From Phoenix dactylifera (taxonomy: Eukaryota > Streptophyta > Magnoliopsida > Arecales > Arecaceae): a DNA stretch of 64,000 nt. Made by a program: the position numbers and the translations under genes. Positions 1 to 10,299 of this stretch are shown one piece after another. The notes under the pieces were generated by a model, which saw nothing but the letters and a program-made list of their open reading frames with translations, did not search any database and had not been told where the DNA came from. The stretch covers positions 8,144,745 through 8,208,744 of the forward strand of contig NC_052404.1 of the NCBI RefSeq assembly GCF_009389715.1, in the 5' to 3' direction. Every line of letters begins with the position of its first letter. The first letter of the stretch is position 1.

Positions 1-1011
1 AAATAAAATTATATTGCACTGCAAGCAGGGCTAGAAATGCGCTCAACTTGAGGAGCTTTACGGAAAATCCTTAACAGCTTCAAACTGGATTGGGCCTTTA
101 CAATTACAGTAAGAATAAATAAGGCCGATTTCAAGCAGCCCCCAACCCAGACACTAAACGCTAGCCATCTCCTTATCCCTCCATTGCCATCTCCATCTTC
201 AACAGCCCCTTGACTAATCTTCACCACCCATTCCCTTCCTCTGTCCTTCGTAACCACAACCACACCCTTCAAGGCCACCTTTCTTGCCTCCATTTGCCTG
301 TGGTTATGCCCGCCAACTATGTACCTCGAACCCTTCAATTTAGCTTGGATGACCTGCTCTCAACACTTAAAGACACATGTAGAACACTTGGACATGGCTC
401 CTAAAGAAGAAATTCTCATATGTTAAAAGGATATGATGCTTAGACACAAAACTGCAGGCGAACCCAAATCCATCTAGCATAGCCCACCAGCACCTCAACA
501 TCCTTCACTAGGCACCCCTCCACATCTCAGCATCCCCTCCAATCTTGGCCAACCTACCTTCAAGACTGCTTTCATCTTCCTCCTTCATGCCTATATAATT
601 GCACCCATTGGCCCCTTAACAGCCCCTGCCTTTGCTTAGCTTCCACATCCCCTCCAAGCTCAGAAACACCTATTCAATGCCTTAGTCTCTCTTCATACTG
701 AAATGTGTGTGTGTGCGTGCGCGCATGCTGCAGCGGGCGGGCCCGCGGGGGGGGGGGGGGTTGCGAAAGAGATGTGGCTAAGAGGAGAGAAAGAACGCAG
801 CATGCATTGAAATTCTTTCCGTCGGAGGTTCGAGAATCTATGATAGAAAGGACATCTAAGGCTAAGGAAGAATTCAAGGAAGTCCATTACTTAGAAGTGG
901 TGATCTCATCTCAACTTGCTTGCTAGGAGAGGGGAAGCTTCCAGACCACCTTTGCAAACCAAATAGCAAGCGATCACTCAGCAATGATGTTGCTAGCCGA
1001 AGATAAGTACA

Positions 1012-1083
1012 TATCCCTTACAGGAATCAAACCCATGCCTTCGACATAAAAAGACGATATCCTAACCACTGGACAAAAGAGAC
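1012..1083 (-). pseudogene. trnE: Decayed mitochondrial-type tRNA-Glu in nuclear DNA (NUMT)
   Basis: The reverse complement reads as a full-length 72-nt tRNA. It has a D-arm with CCAGTGGTTAGGA, an anticodon arm, a T-arm with GGGTTTGATTCC and a closing GGGATA. As I remember the plant mitochondrial trnE(UUC), the copy differs at about eight positions; all but one are C to T on the tRNA strand, and the other is A to G. Two changes matter: the T-loop TTCGA became TTTGA, and the anticodon TTC became TTT. This fits a methylated, non-functional nuclear copy of mitochondrial DNA. The comparison is from memory, not from an alignment. Confidence 0.75.
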
Positions 1084-1375
1084 CAAAAGGCAATTCTTCA
1101 TATACCTCAGCTCCAAAAATAGAAGTGGTTTGTTTTGTTTTTATATGAAATTCGACGATTTCGTTTGTGTTCATGTTGGCAATTTCTTATGTAAATTCGG
1201 CAGGTCGTCCCCCCTTCCTACAGGTTCTCCACTGACCCAGTGACACATCAATCATGCCCCTTCCTTTTCTCCGATCATAAAGCCCCTCGATCCCTTTCTT
1301 TATCTTCCATCCCCCCATACCATTCTTTCTAATTCAAAAAAGAAAGGGGGTGGAAAGGCGCCTATGGTTTGACAA

Positions 1376-1493
1376 GCTCGCAACTTACAAAGGGCACTCA
1401 CCGCTCGCAACTTACAAAGGGCACTCACCGCTCGCAACTTACAAAGGGCACTCACCGCTCGCAACTTACAAAGGGCACTCGCCGCTCGCAAGC
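1376..1493. repeat. 27-bp minisatellite, four copies plus a partial
   Basis: The unit begins GCTCGCAACTTACAAAGGGC and is 27 bp long. Copies start at 1376, 1403, 1430 and 1457, with a partial copy at 1484. The first three are identical, and the fourth has one change near its end. Because 27 is a multiple of three, the array stays open in several frames and produces nine-residue repeats on both strands. These are not evidence of coding. Confidence 0.95.
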
Positions 1494-4400
1494 CTGGTCT
1501 CTATTATGATTTCGATGCCTAGCAAGCCCTGCAAGCTCAAGGATGGCTTATTGGCACCAAACTTAATTAATCTTAGCTAAGCTCAAGCAAGGATGGACTG
1601 ACCTAGACCCAACCCATTTGAAGCCCCACTTGCAGTGTACAATTCCTACAATATCACAGAAACCCTTTGGTTAAATATTCTGACACCTTTTGGATTATAC
1701 CATCTTTTTCATATATTTACTTAAATAGATCACTATAATTTCTTGTGGGCCTTCTAGATTATTGTAGATCATTGATTACCAAGCAACGATCACGAGCCCT
1801 TGACAAGGCAAAAAATGATATGATTTGACAAAAAAGTGGCAATTTTTACTGCATAGAGTTTGGTCGCATAACCAATCGCATTTGCCTTCAGTTTGATATT
1901 TACATGTCACATAAGTGGCTGAGAAGTAAGAAAAACTGTCATATTGTATAACAAAATAAACATGAGTAAAATCTATTAAGTGTATATACATAATTGTGTT
2001 ATTATTGTTTAATTGGCTTAATTGCTGCTCCAAGCAATTAACATGGTGACCCATTCTCTTGCATTTGAAAATACTGCTATTAGAGAATCGCAGGATTAGC
2101 AAAAAATATTGTCAAAATTTTTATATCCATTAAAAATAAAGAATGAACTGCATATTTCTTAGGATGTTTTTTTTATATATATATTTTGTTTCTTATATAG
2201 TATTATTTTTTAAATATATAATATTTTTTATACATATAGAATATAATATATATTCCCTTTTCTATGTATTTTTACTTTTTATATAGTATTATTTTGAGAA
2301 AAAAAAATTCAATGTTGAATGTGGGATTTGATTCTATATTTTTTGAATTTTTACATAAAAATATTTTGGGAAAATTTAATGTTGAATATAGGGTACTTTT
2401 TTATTTTTTATATAATATTATTTTGATGAAAAACTTAACATCGAATGTGGGGTTCAATTTTCTATATTTTTGATTTTTTATATAATATTATTTTTATGGA
2501 AAAATTTATGTTAATTGTGGGGAACTCATGCACGAGTTTTAAATTTCCCCCGCTAACACTGTGACCAACCATCAAGCTTGTTTCAAAAAAACAAAAAATA
2601 TTATACTTAAGTATTTCAAAGCTAAAGACTGAAAATTAAAAAAAAACACTCCACCCTGTACCTTCTAGCCATTTTTTCCCTTCGTTGCTCCTCCTTCCTG
2701 TTGATCCCTCCCCTTTTTCCACTCTCTCCCCCTACGACCAAAGCATTCCTCCCCCTTCCATTGATGCATGTTAAATCCCAGCTTCAAGAGTCCCCAATCA
2801 TTGGCTCATTCTCAAACAAAGGCGTGTCGCAGACAGGACAGAAGAGGCATAAAGCTGAGTCGTTCCTGCCTAACTCATAGCCAGACCCAAAGTTGACTTG
2901 GCTTGATGCGCCTCAGGTCGGCATAGGCCCAATTCCAGCCCTACATGGCCAGGACGGCCCTACTGTTGGGTGTTCCGACTGGGATGAAAGCAAGACAAGC
3001 CATGGATGAAGGATTCGGTATCCTACACCCATCTCAGGTTCCATTAAATCATGGAAATAGGACAGGACAGTCGGAGTGCCCCCCATCCCGTCGGAAGTTC
3101 AACCCTTGGTTTAAGCCTTTTCAACAAGTGACATAACTCATACAAAGGAGATATTTTATATAAATATTTAACCTCTACCACTAAAAATCAAAAGAATGAC
3201 TAAAGTCAAAAATGCTCACAGAAAAATCATATCCATTGACCACATCCTTGGCAAGAAAATTGGCCATTGCATTGGTGCTACAACTGGGGCTTAGGCTTTA
3301 GACAAACTACATTATCCAAAAATGCTAGGCCAAGTTTTAGTAATATGAGACACAAGCAGTTGCTGAAGGAATGTTATGGTGATGAAGCTTTGAGACCCAA
3401 ATGAAGGTAGCATAGTGGTGTCTAGGCTAGCAAAAGTTGAGACCTATAAATGTTGGCATTGTTGTTAAGATTGGGATCATATCACAAATCATACAAGGGG
3501 TCAAATCACATTGGATTATAGATCCACTCACAGATCATAAGACTTTTTCCATTTCTTTTAAGTGCAAAAAAATAGGGTGAAATAAAATGGAGCATATTTA
3601 AATCATGATTTTAATGAAACAAGAAACCATCAGCGAGGACATAAAAGATCACTTTCCAACAACTATAAGATCATACGTATCATGTCCAAGAAAGAAACAC
3701 TAGTTTAATTAATCAAACTAATTTTACTTCACCAAATAAGTCGATTGATTTTACTTTGAGTTATTTGGCCCCCCAAAAATGTATTCCTATAGGCTTATCA
3801 AACTCAATTCTCCTTTGAGGTAAAAGATTCTAGAAATATCAATTTTTTTAAAAAAAGGTAGAAGAAATAACTCTACATCTTACCTACAAAACAACTAAAT
3901 TTATTTTTTCTTTACCCTTGAAAGTCAAAAGTTCAAAGGATTTTGCTTAGAACTCCTATCTAGAATCCTTATTTCATACTACTGTCTAGATCATTTCTCA
4001 CCAAAAACTGAACCTAATGCATTTAAGACTTACCGAACTCTCTCACACACACACATCTACTCTTAAATATTACTTCTACTTAACATAGGCTATCAGAACC
4101 TAAACCAAAATCAACCTGAAAACTCATATAGAGTTAATATAAAATTGCATAACCTAAACCTGGTACAACTCAAACAACATTAGGAAAACATCAACAATCA
4201 AAAGAATGCTCCAGCATCAGCTACTAGATGTAGGCCTTCCCAAGGGTCAATTATAACTTAAAAACGCCTACTGTCATAAGAATACTAGAAAATAAAATCC
4301 TAACACGCAACTAAAATTTCATAGAAAGATGCTAGTTAGGGGTGGCATGCATCATTTTACATGGCTACAAAAAAGCACACCGCAAATAAGTTATTTGGTT

Positions 4401-4494
4401 TAACTGAACTTTCAAAAGAGGTATATGTGTATCAGAATATTTACCATGAAGAAACTAATGGCAAGAAAGTAAAAGGTAAAGGACAAATGCTAAC

Positions 4495-6578
4495 CTGGGA
4501 AGATACATTAGGATGCTCTTTGACTGCATTTCGACGAACATTCAAAGATTGTGTGTAATAAGTTTTTGCAGATTTTAGGTCTCCATCATAATACCGAAGA
4601 TCTCCAATTTTATTCAATGAAACTGATAGCGTGTGTACCAACTGTAGAAGAATACGGTTAAATTCCAAAAATCAATCCAACAATTTCTAATGTCGGAGAC
4701 TTAAGAACAAAAGCCAGAATGCCAACCTCCAGATCTTCTGCAGGCAACTTTGAAAGGAATTCAACACTCTCTTCATAACAAGTAACTGCTGAACCAGTAT
4801 CACCCATTGCTCGACTGCATTGCCCACACGTAAGAACAAAAATGTAACACACATTAATTATAGCATGAGCACCATAACAAGTATCAATTCAGAATCATTC
4901 AAGCATATGAGAATCAATGAAATTATGATACTCAATCTATAGGACTTCTCTGGAAGCATGAGACAGACATATTGCTGAGTTCAATCTAACTTGAACACAA
5001 TGGATATAATAAAGATGAGCTAAAACTAAAATTTCAAAGAGGTAAGAACTTAAAAAAAAAAAGGCTACCTAGGCACCCATCTCAATGACCTACATCATGT
5101 TAAGTATTGAGGATGAGAGTGACTTATGAATTAGTATTGAATGCTGCCAAGTTGGTACTTCCCACTGACCTACAGCATCTTATTTGATATTTATCTTTCA
5201 GTTTTGAGGTACAACTATTGCCTATATTTCTCCCTTTTTTTTGAATTTACTGTTCTTAGGGTTGCCTCAACCTCTTGGCACCTGCCTAGCGCCACCTTTG
5301 CCACCTACATTCTTCCAAAACATTGTGCACAGAGGCAAGCATATTGCTGATTTCAAGATGCTGTTAGGGTTCCAGCAAGAATTCAATTTGCCTAAAGCTA
5401 AGGGCCATGACTTAGAATGAAGGGATCAACATACTACCAGAATATGGACAATTATATGACTTGAGTTTAAGATATTCTCACAAGTGACAAACCCTCATTA
5501 GTGAAGTGGTGTTAATATGTAAAAGCCTATATGCAATTGCAGACTGGACAAATTTCACAAACAGAAATTGAGAAAACAAGTATGGAAAAGAGACACACCA
5601 GCAGTCCCCTAGCATTCCTAGGACAGCCCCAAGTTGTGAACATAACTCTGATGTGTTGTCTGATGTCTGTAATTGTTCCCGGATATCCGCTGCACAAAGA
5701 CTAAGTCTTGATTTTGCACTTTCTATATTCTGTGCACGGAAAGCCTGCAGATAAAACAGAAAGCCTGACTATGAGACAGTCAACCAAAGTTGTGTGCATG
5801 GTAGGATATTACTAAACTGACCTAGATGGAGACCATTTATTTTAATTTTCTAGAATATCCAGTAGAAATGTTACTAGCCAAATAGCATAGTTTTTTACTC
5901 ACCCTCATAGCTTGTTGCACTAGAAAAGCCCCCCTCTCCATAGAAACATCCCCATATATCACATTTTTCTGTCCATCTACTTCTTGCCCATCTGCATTCA
6001 CTCTCTTGATTCTAGCGTGGCCATTAATGAAGCGATCAACAGTGACCTGAAGATCTGTGTCAGGCTCAATCTTCTCTATGTCAGCACCACACAATGGACA
6101 ATCCTTAAAGCGAGAGATGCATGCTCTGTTGAAACAAGTGACAGGTAAGAACATTACAACATTGTTTTTCTATGAGAAAAGTGCATGACATGCCATTTGC
6201 TGTATGCTCTACTCACTTGCAGAATTTATGGGCACAGGGCAAGCATTTGCTACTTTGATAAAGCAATGCTTGGCAAATCATGCAGCTTAGAGGACCAAGC
6301 TTAAATGTATGAGAATCATATCCAAAGGGACATTTCGGAGATACTACAGCAGAATCATTGCTTTTTGTATCTGCTTTATCATCACAGTCTGCTTGATGTT
6401 TATTGTAATCGCCCTCATGTTTCATAGGACAGCCAACATCAATAGAAGCAGTACCACTGTTCTTTGTATCTACATTATCATCACACTTTGCCTGTTGTTG
6501 ACTGTGATTCTCCTCATGTTTCATAGCGCAGCCACCATCAGCAGAAGCTCCTCTAGCAAATGGACAAACAGAACTCAT
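4495..6578 (-). CDS. NCA1: NCA1-like catalase chaperone (RING + TPR), 3' end not in window
   Basis: In Arabidopsis, NCA1 binds catalase and is needed for its activity. Coding exons on the minus strand are 6578-6217, 6125-5903, 5744-5599, 4814-4727 and 4641-4495, all bounded by GT-AG and joining in frame for 322 codons. The start is the ATG at 6578. Residues 99-133 form a RING-like finger (CMIC, CAHKFC, CPLC). Residues 83-98 carry the NCA1 signature CPFGYDSHTFKLGP, and exons 3-5 encode the TPR-like helices (SLNKIGDLRYY, NVRRNAVKEHP). The N-terminus has a 33-residue tandem repeat. NCA1 is about 400 aa in Arabidopsis, so about 80 C-terminal residues are missing; I found no matching exon down to position 1. 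An intron over 4 kb, truncation, or an early stop by reading into the intron after 4495 are the options. Confidence 0.88.
6332..6530 (-). repeat. 99-bp in-frame tandem duplication in the NCA1-like first exon
   Basis: Two diverged copies of a 99-bp unit encode 33 residues each. Each begins with C-(A/P)-M-K-H-E and contains a C-D-D-x-x-D-T-K segment. The copies begin at residues 17 and 50. The duplication preserves the reading frame. Confidence 0.85.
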
Positions 6579-7575
6579 ATTGCTCAAGTTTTCACTGCAT
6601 TGATATATACAGATAAAGCATTACTGCAAAATCTAATGGGGACTGTAATATGTAAATTTTTCCTTATGAAGGCCTCAGAACAGGCCAATTAAACAAGTCA
6701 TATATCACAAGTCAATTGTCCTAAACTCTATTTTGATTTTCTTAGGCATGCCAGTTCATTCAATATCGATAAGCATCAATCTGTACAAGAACAGGTAGCT
6801 CTTTCTTAACAACTATTTACGTTGAAGTGTCATTATTAAGCACTAATCGGCATGTTAATTAAATACCAGTATAGCTCACATGGTCCGTTCAAATGGTCAC
6901 AGCAAAAAATAATTAAAAAAAAAAAAACGAACCCCTTGTACACTGGAAATATTACAACTAAAATATTTATCGCGTACTGAAAAGGAAAACCTAAGATAAT
7001 TCTTGATTGAATAGTGAACATGTAGTTTCCTTCTTATTATTTTCTTTTTCAATTTTATAAACCAAATGACATTTCTCTTGACGTGGACAGCTGAGAATCA
7101 TTCTCCTAAAAGTTCGCATCAAAACTGTCGACTGGAAGTTTAAAAGATTACCCATGAATTAACTTAGAATGAATATAATTAAAAAAACCGAACCTTTTTG
7201 TTTAAACAAGAAACCGAACAAACTCATCACACCTTCGCACCGTCCGCCTAGAGAAGGGGAAACAATTCACCATCTCAGTAATCTATAAGAGATAATAGGA
7301 GCCCAAGAATCAACCTGACCTTCCTCAAACCCCATCTCGTCTCATACAGATCCGCCCTAAACCCGTCCAAATATCCGCCAAACCCTATCAAGAGACCCTA
7401 ACCCTAGGCATCCGCCCTGAATTCCTTCCCCTGCCAAATTTTCCCCAATTCAAACCCTAATCCCGACGGAATCAGAGCAAATGACATGACCCACTGCACG
7501 AACTCGTATCGAATCAAAGGAAAAGCGACGTAGATTGGAGGAGGGGGAGAAAGAAAGAAGAAGAGAAAGGCGTAC

Positions 7576-7690
7576 GGGGGCCGATCGCGCGAGTGGCAGG
7601 AGTCGCGGACTTGGTCCCAGAGTGGCAGTCGCTGGAGCAGAGATCGAGAGGACGGAAGAGGGATCCGATCGGGATTAAAGCGAGTGGATT
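7576..7690 (-). promoter_or_regulatory. NCA1: Probable 5' untranslated exon and leader intron of the NCA1-like gene
   Basis: The coding exon begins after a good acceptor (TCAATGCAG) whose first exonic base is 6594, 16 nt before the ATG, so there should be an upstream leader exon. The GC-rich block near 7576-7690 has a candidate donor GTACGC at 7575-7574 on the minus strand. This gives a leader intron of about 980 bp. The transcription start is a guess. Confidence 0.4.
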
Positions 7691-7994
7691 GCTTTTCTTC
7701 TAATTTCCCAGGTAGAGAAAAAATAGAAATTTATGACGATGTACAGAATTGTGAAATATGCGAAAAGCCGTGGATAATGAGAAATTATTACATTGGGGGA
7801 CCAGGCCCAGTGAACCAATCAAAATCCCTGGAAACTTCATAGAGGTGATGGCATTGGATGAGCCGTCCACATCATCAGCAAATAAATTTTTACCTAAGAG
7901 GGGCTAATTTTAAATTTTCCATGCTATGTCCCAACCATTCTAAAACCTTTGTAAGTATCATCCAAGCGAGCAATCCTATCGTCGGCAAATTATT

Positions 7995-8050
7995 ATACGA
8001 TAAGAAACGACTAGCGACCAAGATTATAATAGGCTCTCGATCCACTAAAA

Positions 8051-8087
<37 letters not shown>

Positions 8088-8140
8088 CGATAAGAAACGA
8101 CTAGCGACCAAGATTATAATAGGCTCTCGATCCACTAAAA

Positions 8141-8218
<78 letters not shown>
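7995..8218. repeat. 90-bp direct duplication (unique part + CT tract) followed by TA array
   Basis: A 57-nt unique segment beginning ATACGATAAGAAACGACTAG is present at 7995 and again, identically, at 8085. Each copy is followed by a pure CT tract. The second tract is longer and runs into a TA array at 8193-8218, which abuts the fold-back element at 8219. Confidence 0.95.
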
Positions 8219-8578
8219 GGAATAATTGTGCAAAAAAAATCTGAACCACTTGCAGCTTTTAAATTTTATTCTAAATTTTAATTTAGTACTATCAGATAAT
8301 CGAATTTTAAAATTTATTTAATTTGGATTCTAGTTATGGATTTCGCCTGCCTACATGACGAAATTGTCACGTGATGTCACGCGACCAGCTTAAATGACAG
8401 AAGAGGATAATGCCTTATGTGACATCACGTAACAATTTTGGCGCCGCAGTCAAATAGAATTCAAAAACAGGATTTGAATTGAACGAATTTAAAAGTTTGA
8501 TATTCTAAATATACTAAATTAAAGTTTAGAAAAAACTGAAAACACCAAATAATTTAAATTTTTTTACGTGATTATTCC
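8219..8578. mobile_element. 360-bp fold-back (MITE-like) element
   Basis: The left end starts GGAATAATTGTGCAAAAAAA. The reverse complement of the right end starts GGAATAATCACGTAAAAAAA. The arms match imperfectly for about 150-170 nt, including CTAAATTTTAATTTAGTA against CTAAACTTTAATTTAGTA and GTCACGTGATGTCAC against GTTACGTGATGTCAC. The interior is a short spacer with no coding capacity. The flanks give ATATA on both sides, a possible target duplication, but the left flank is a TA array so this is not decisive. Confidence 0.85.
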
Positions 8579-8887
8579 ATATATGTAACACTTATTTTTT
8601 TTTGTATTCAATTACTTCTTTTTGCTTATTTAGAAATAATTCTTTCGGTTTAGTGCAGAATTCAAATATCACCCTTTGATCCTCAATTTGGGTTATGATT
8701 CCCTTTTCAATAATAGCTAAAGATTTATTTAAAGATACAAACATATTTCCTACAATAACTCCCTATCTTTAGGTTTATATATGTACACATACACATATAT
8801 GTATGTATGTCTATATAACATACATATATACATATAAATACATACGTACATACATATATATTTATGTGTGTGTGCGCGCGTGAGTAG

Positions 8888-9105
8888 TTTAGTAAAAATG
8901 TATGTTTGTATCCCTATCTAATCTATCCATCGACCGAGGCTGCAGACTATGCACTATAGCTTTTACATTCACATAGGTTATTTTAATAATTAAAAGAATA
9001 TTTATATATATATATATATACCCTTCTAAATATTAGATTGTGCATGAATATCCTCCCAAAATTGATATTTATATGTATACTTTCATTAAAAAACTTATTT
9101 TGCAT
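8888..9105 (+). repeat. Dispersed AT-rich repeat, copy 1 of a local direct pair
   Basis: The block runs from a TAGTAAAAATGTATGTTTGT motif through a GAGGCTGCAGAC segment to an AAATTGATATTTATATG segment. It matches 9422-9610 in the same order and orientation, with clear divergence. Its end also matches the reverse complement of 14150-14240, so it belongs to a family with members in both orientations. Confidence 0.7.
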
Positions 9106-9133
9106 ATTTATCCTTCTTTATTTTTTTCAACTT

Positions 9134-9136
<3 letters not shown>

Positions 9137-9229
<93 letters not shown>

Positions 9230-9283
9230 TGTATGTATGTATGTATGTATGTATGTATGTATGTATATATGTAGGTAGGTAGG
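9137..9283. repeat. Compound microsatellite (AT)n-(GTAT)n-(GTAG)3
   Basis: Pure AT dinucleotides run from 9137 to 9202, followed by GTAT tetranucleotides to about 9266 and three GTAG units at 9271-9283. Open frames here encode only repeated I-Y, M-Y-V-C peptides and are artefacts. Confidence 0.95.
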
Positions 9284-9370
9284 TATATATATATACGCAT
9301 ATTTGTTCTATTTACTTGTAATTAGTATATTTGTCTAAGTCTCTAGATAGATAAATAATCTTAGATTCGA

Positions 9371-9372
<2 letters not shown>

Positions 9373-9425
<53 letters not shown>
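9373..9425. repeat. (TA)n microsatellite
   Basis: An uninterrupted TA array lies between the two local copies of the AT-rich dispersed repeat. Confidence 0.95.
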
Positions 9426-9432
<7 letters not shown>

Positions 9433-9610
9433 AATGTACATTTGTATCTCTATCTAATTTGTCCACTGGCCAAGGCTGCGGTCTGCACACGGAAGGTTTT
9501 GCCTTCATATGGATTGCTTTAATAATTAAATTTTTTACATATATACACTCCTAAATATTAAATTTTGCATAAATACACTTCTAAAATTGATATTTGTATA
9601 TATACTCAGA
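9422..9610 (+). repeat. Dispersed AT-rich repeat, copy 2 of a local direct pair
   Basis: It matches 8888-9105 segment by segment: TAGAAAAAATGTACATTTGT, then AAGGCTGCGGTCTGC, then CTAAATATTAAATTTTGCAT, then AAAATTGATATTTGTATA. The TA arrays sit at the junctions, which suggests duplication or insertion through AT-rich DNA. Confidence 0.7.
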
Positions 9611-9954
9611 ACACACGTTTTGTTGGATTAGCGGTCTAAAATTAAAGTGACTAAAATACCTTTAAGGATATATATGAAGATAAAAAAGTGACAAATCTAT
9701 GACATGATAAGAAAAATCATTATCAATTTCAAATATTTCACGAGAATTATGTAAATGAATTTTTTCATTGTGCTCGTTGATCAGTTCAATCAAATCCCAA
9801 ATGCATGCTTGACATCTAAGGACTTTGCAAATTAGCATCTTAAGGTTGCATCATATCCATTATAAACTTTAGAGTAAATTACGTAGCCTGTATGAGATTA
9901 ATGATAAATTATACGTATACCTAATAGTTTGAAAAATCTACACTTATCTCTCTA

Positions 9955-10299
9955 AGAGCTTGTTTGAATAATTGGATTGAAAATTCTATAAGATTCATGG
10001 TTTGGGCCAATATAACCAGCAAGATCGTAGGATTATAGGCCAGATAGGCCTATATTCATAAATATTCAGAAATAGCTTTGGAGTAGGCCGGCCCAAATCC
10101 TATAGAAAGAAAAAAAAGAAAAATACCAAGGAATATTCATAAATTATTTTTTTCCCCTTATGGGATTCAGGTCAGCCCATTCCAAAACTATTCTTGGATA
10201 TTTATAAATATAGACCTACTCCAACCTATAATCCTATAAATATATAGCCCCAATTTATGAATTTTATAGAATTTTCAGTCCAATCATCCAAATAGCTCT
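9955..10299. mobile_element. 345-bp fold-back (MITE-like) element
   Basis: The left arm begins AGAGCTTGTTTGAATAATTG. The reverse complement of the right end begins AGAGCTATTTGGATGATTGG. Both continue into TGAAAATTCTATAA and ATTCAT, and the arms remain similar for about 150 nt, including TAGGATTATAGG in both. The element is non-coding. I could not find a clean target-site duplication. It differs in sequence from the element at 8219. Confidence 0.85.

Larger units (their letters stand above)
965..1500. other. Probable nuclear insertion of mitochondrial DNA (NUMT)
   Basis: The mitochondrial-type trnE copy is flanked by moderately GC-rich, gene-free sequence with C-runs that looks unlike the AT-rich DNA on either side. 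This is typical of plant mitochondrial intergenic DNA. The boundaries are guesses. The right part carries the 27-bp tandem array, which may have come with the insert or may have arisen after it. Confidence 0.45.
1..4494. other. Left intergenic block or long 3' intron of the NCA1-like gene
   Basis: I recognise no coding exon here. The block holds a mitochondrial-like insert with a decayed tRNA-Glu (about 965-1500), a 27-bp minisatellite (1376-1493), a G14 run (747-760), a very AT-rich stretch (2100-2520), and anonymous moderately GC-rich DNA at 1-700 and 2640-3130. Open frames at 9-338 (minus) and 2945-3136 (plus) have no family I recognise. The NCA1-like gene to the right lacks its last exon in this window, so part or all of this block may be its final intron. 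That is inference. Confidence 0.5.

Noticed and set aside
7858-8249. Open frames of about 120 codons on both strands
   Set aside because: They are created by CT and TA microsatellites and a 90-bp duplication. The peptides are Ser-Leu, Arg-Glu and Ile-Tyr runs.
9038-9282. Open frames rich in Ile-Tyr and Met-Tyr-Val-Cys
   Set aside because: These are translations of AT and GTAT arrays.
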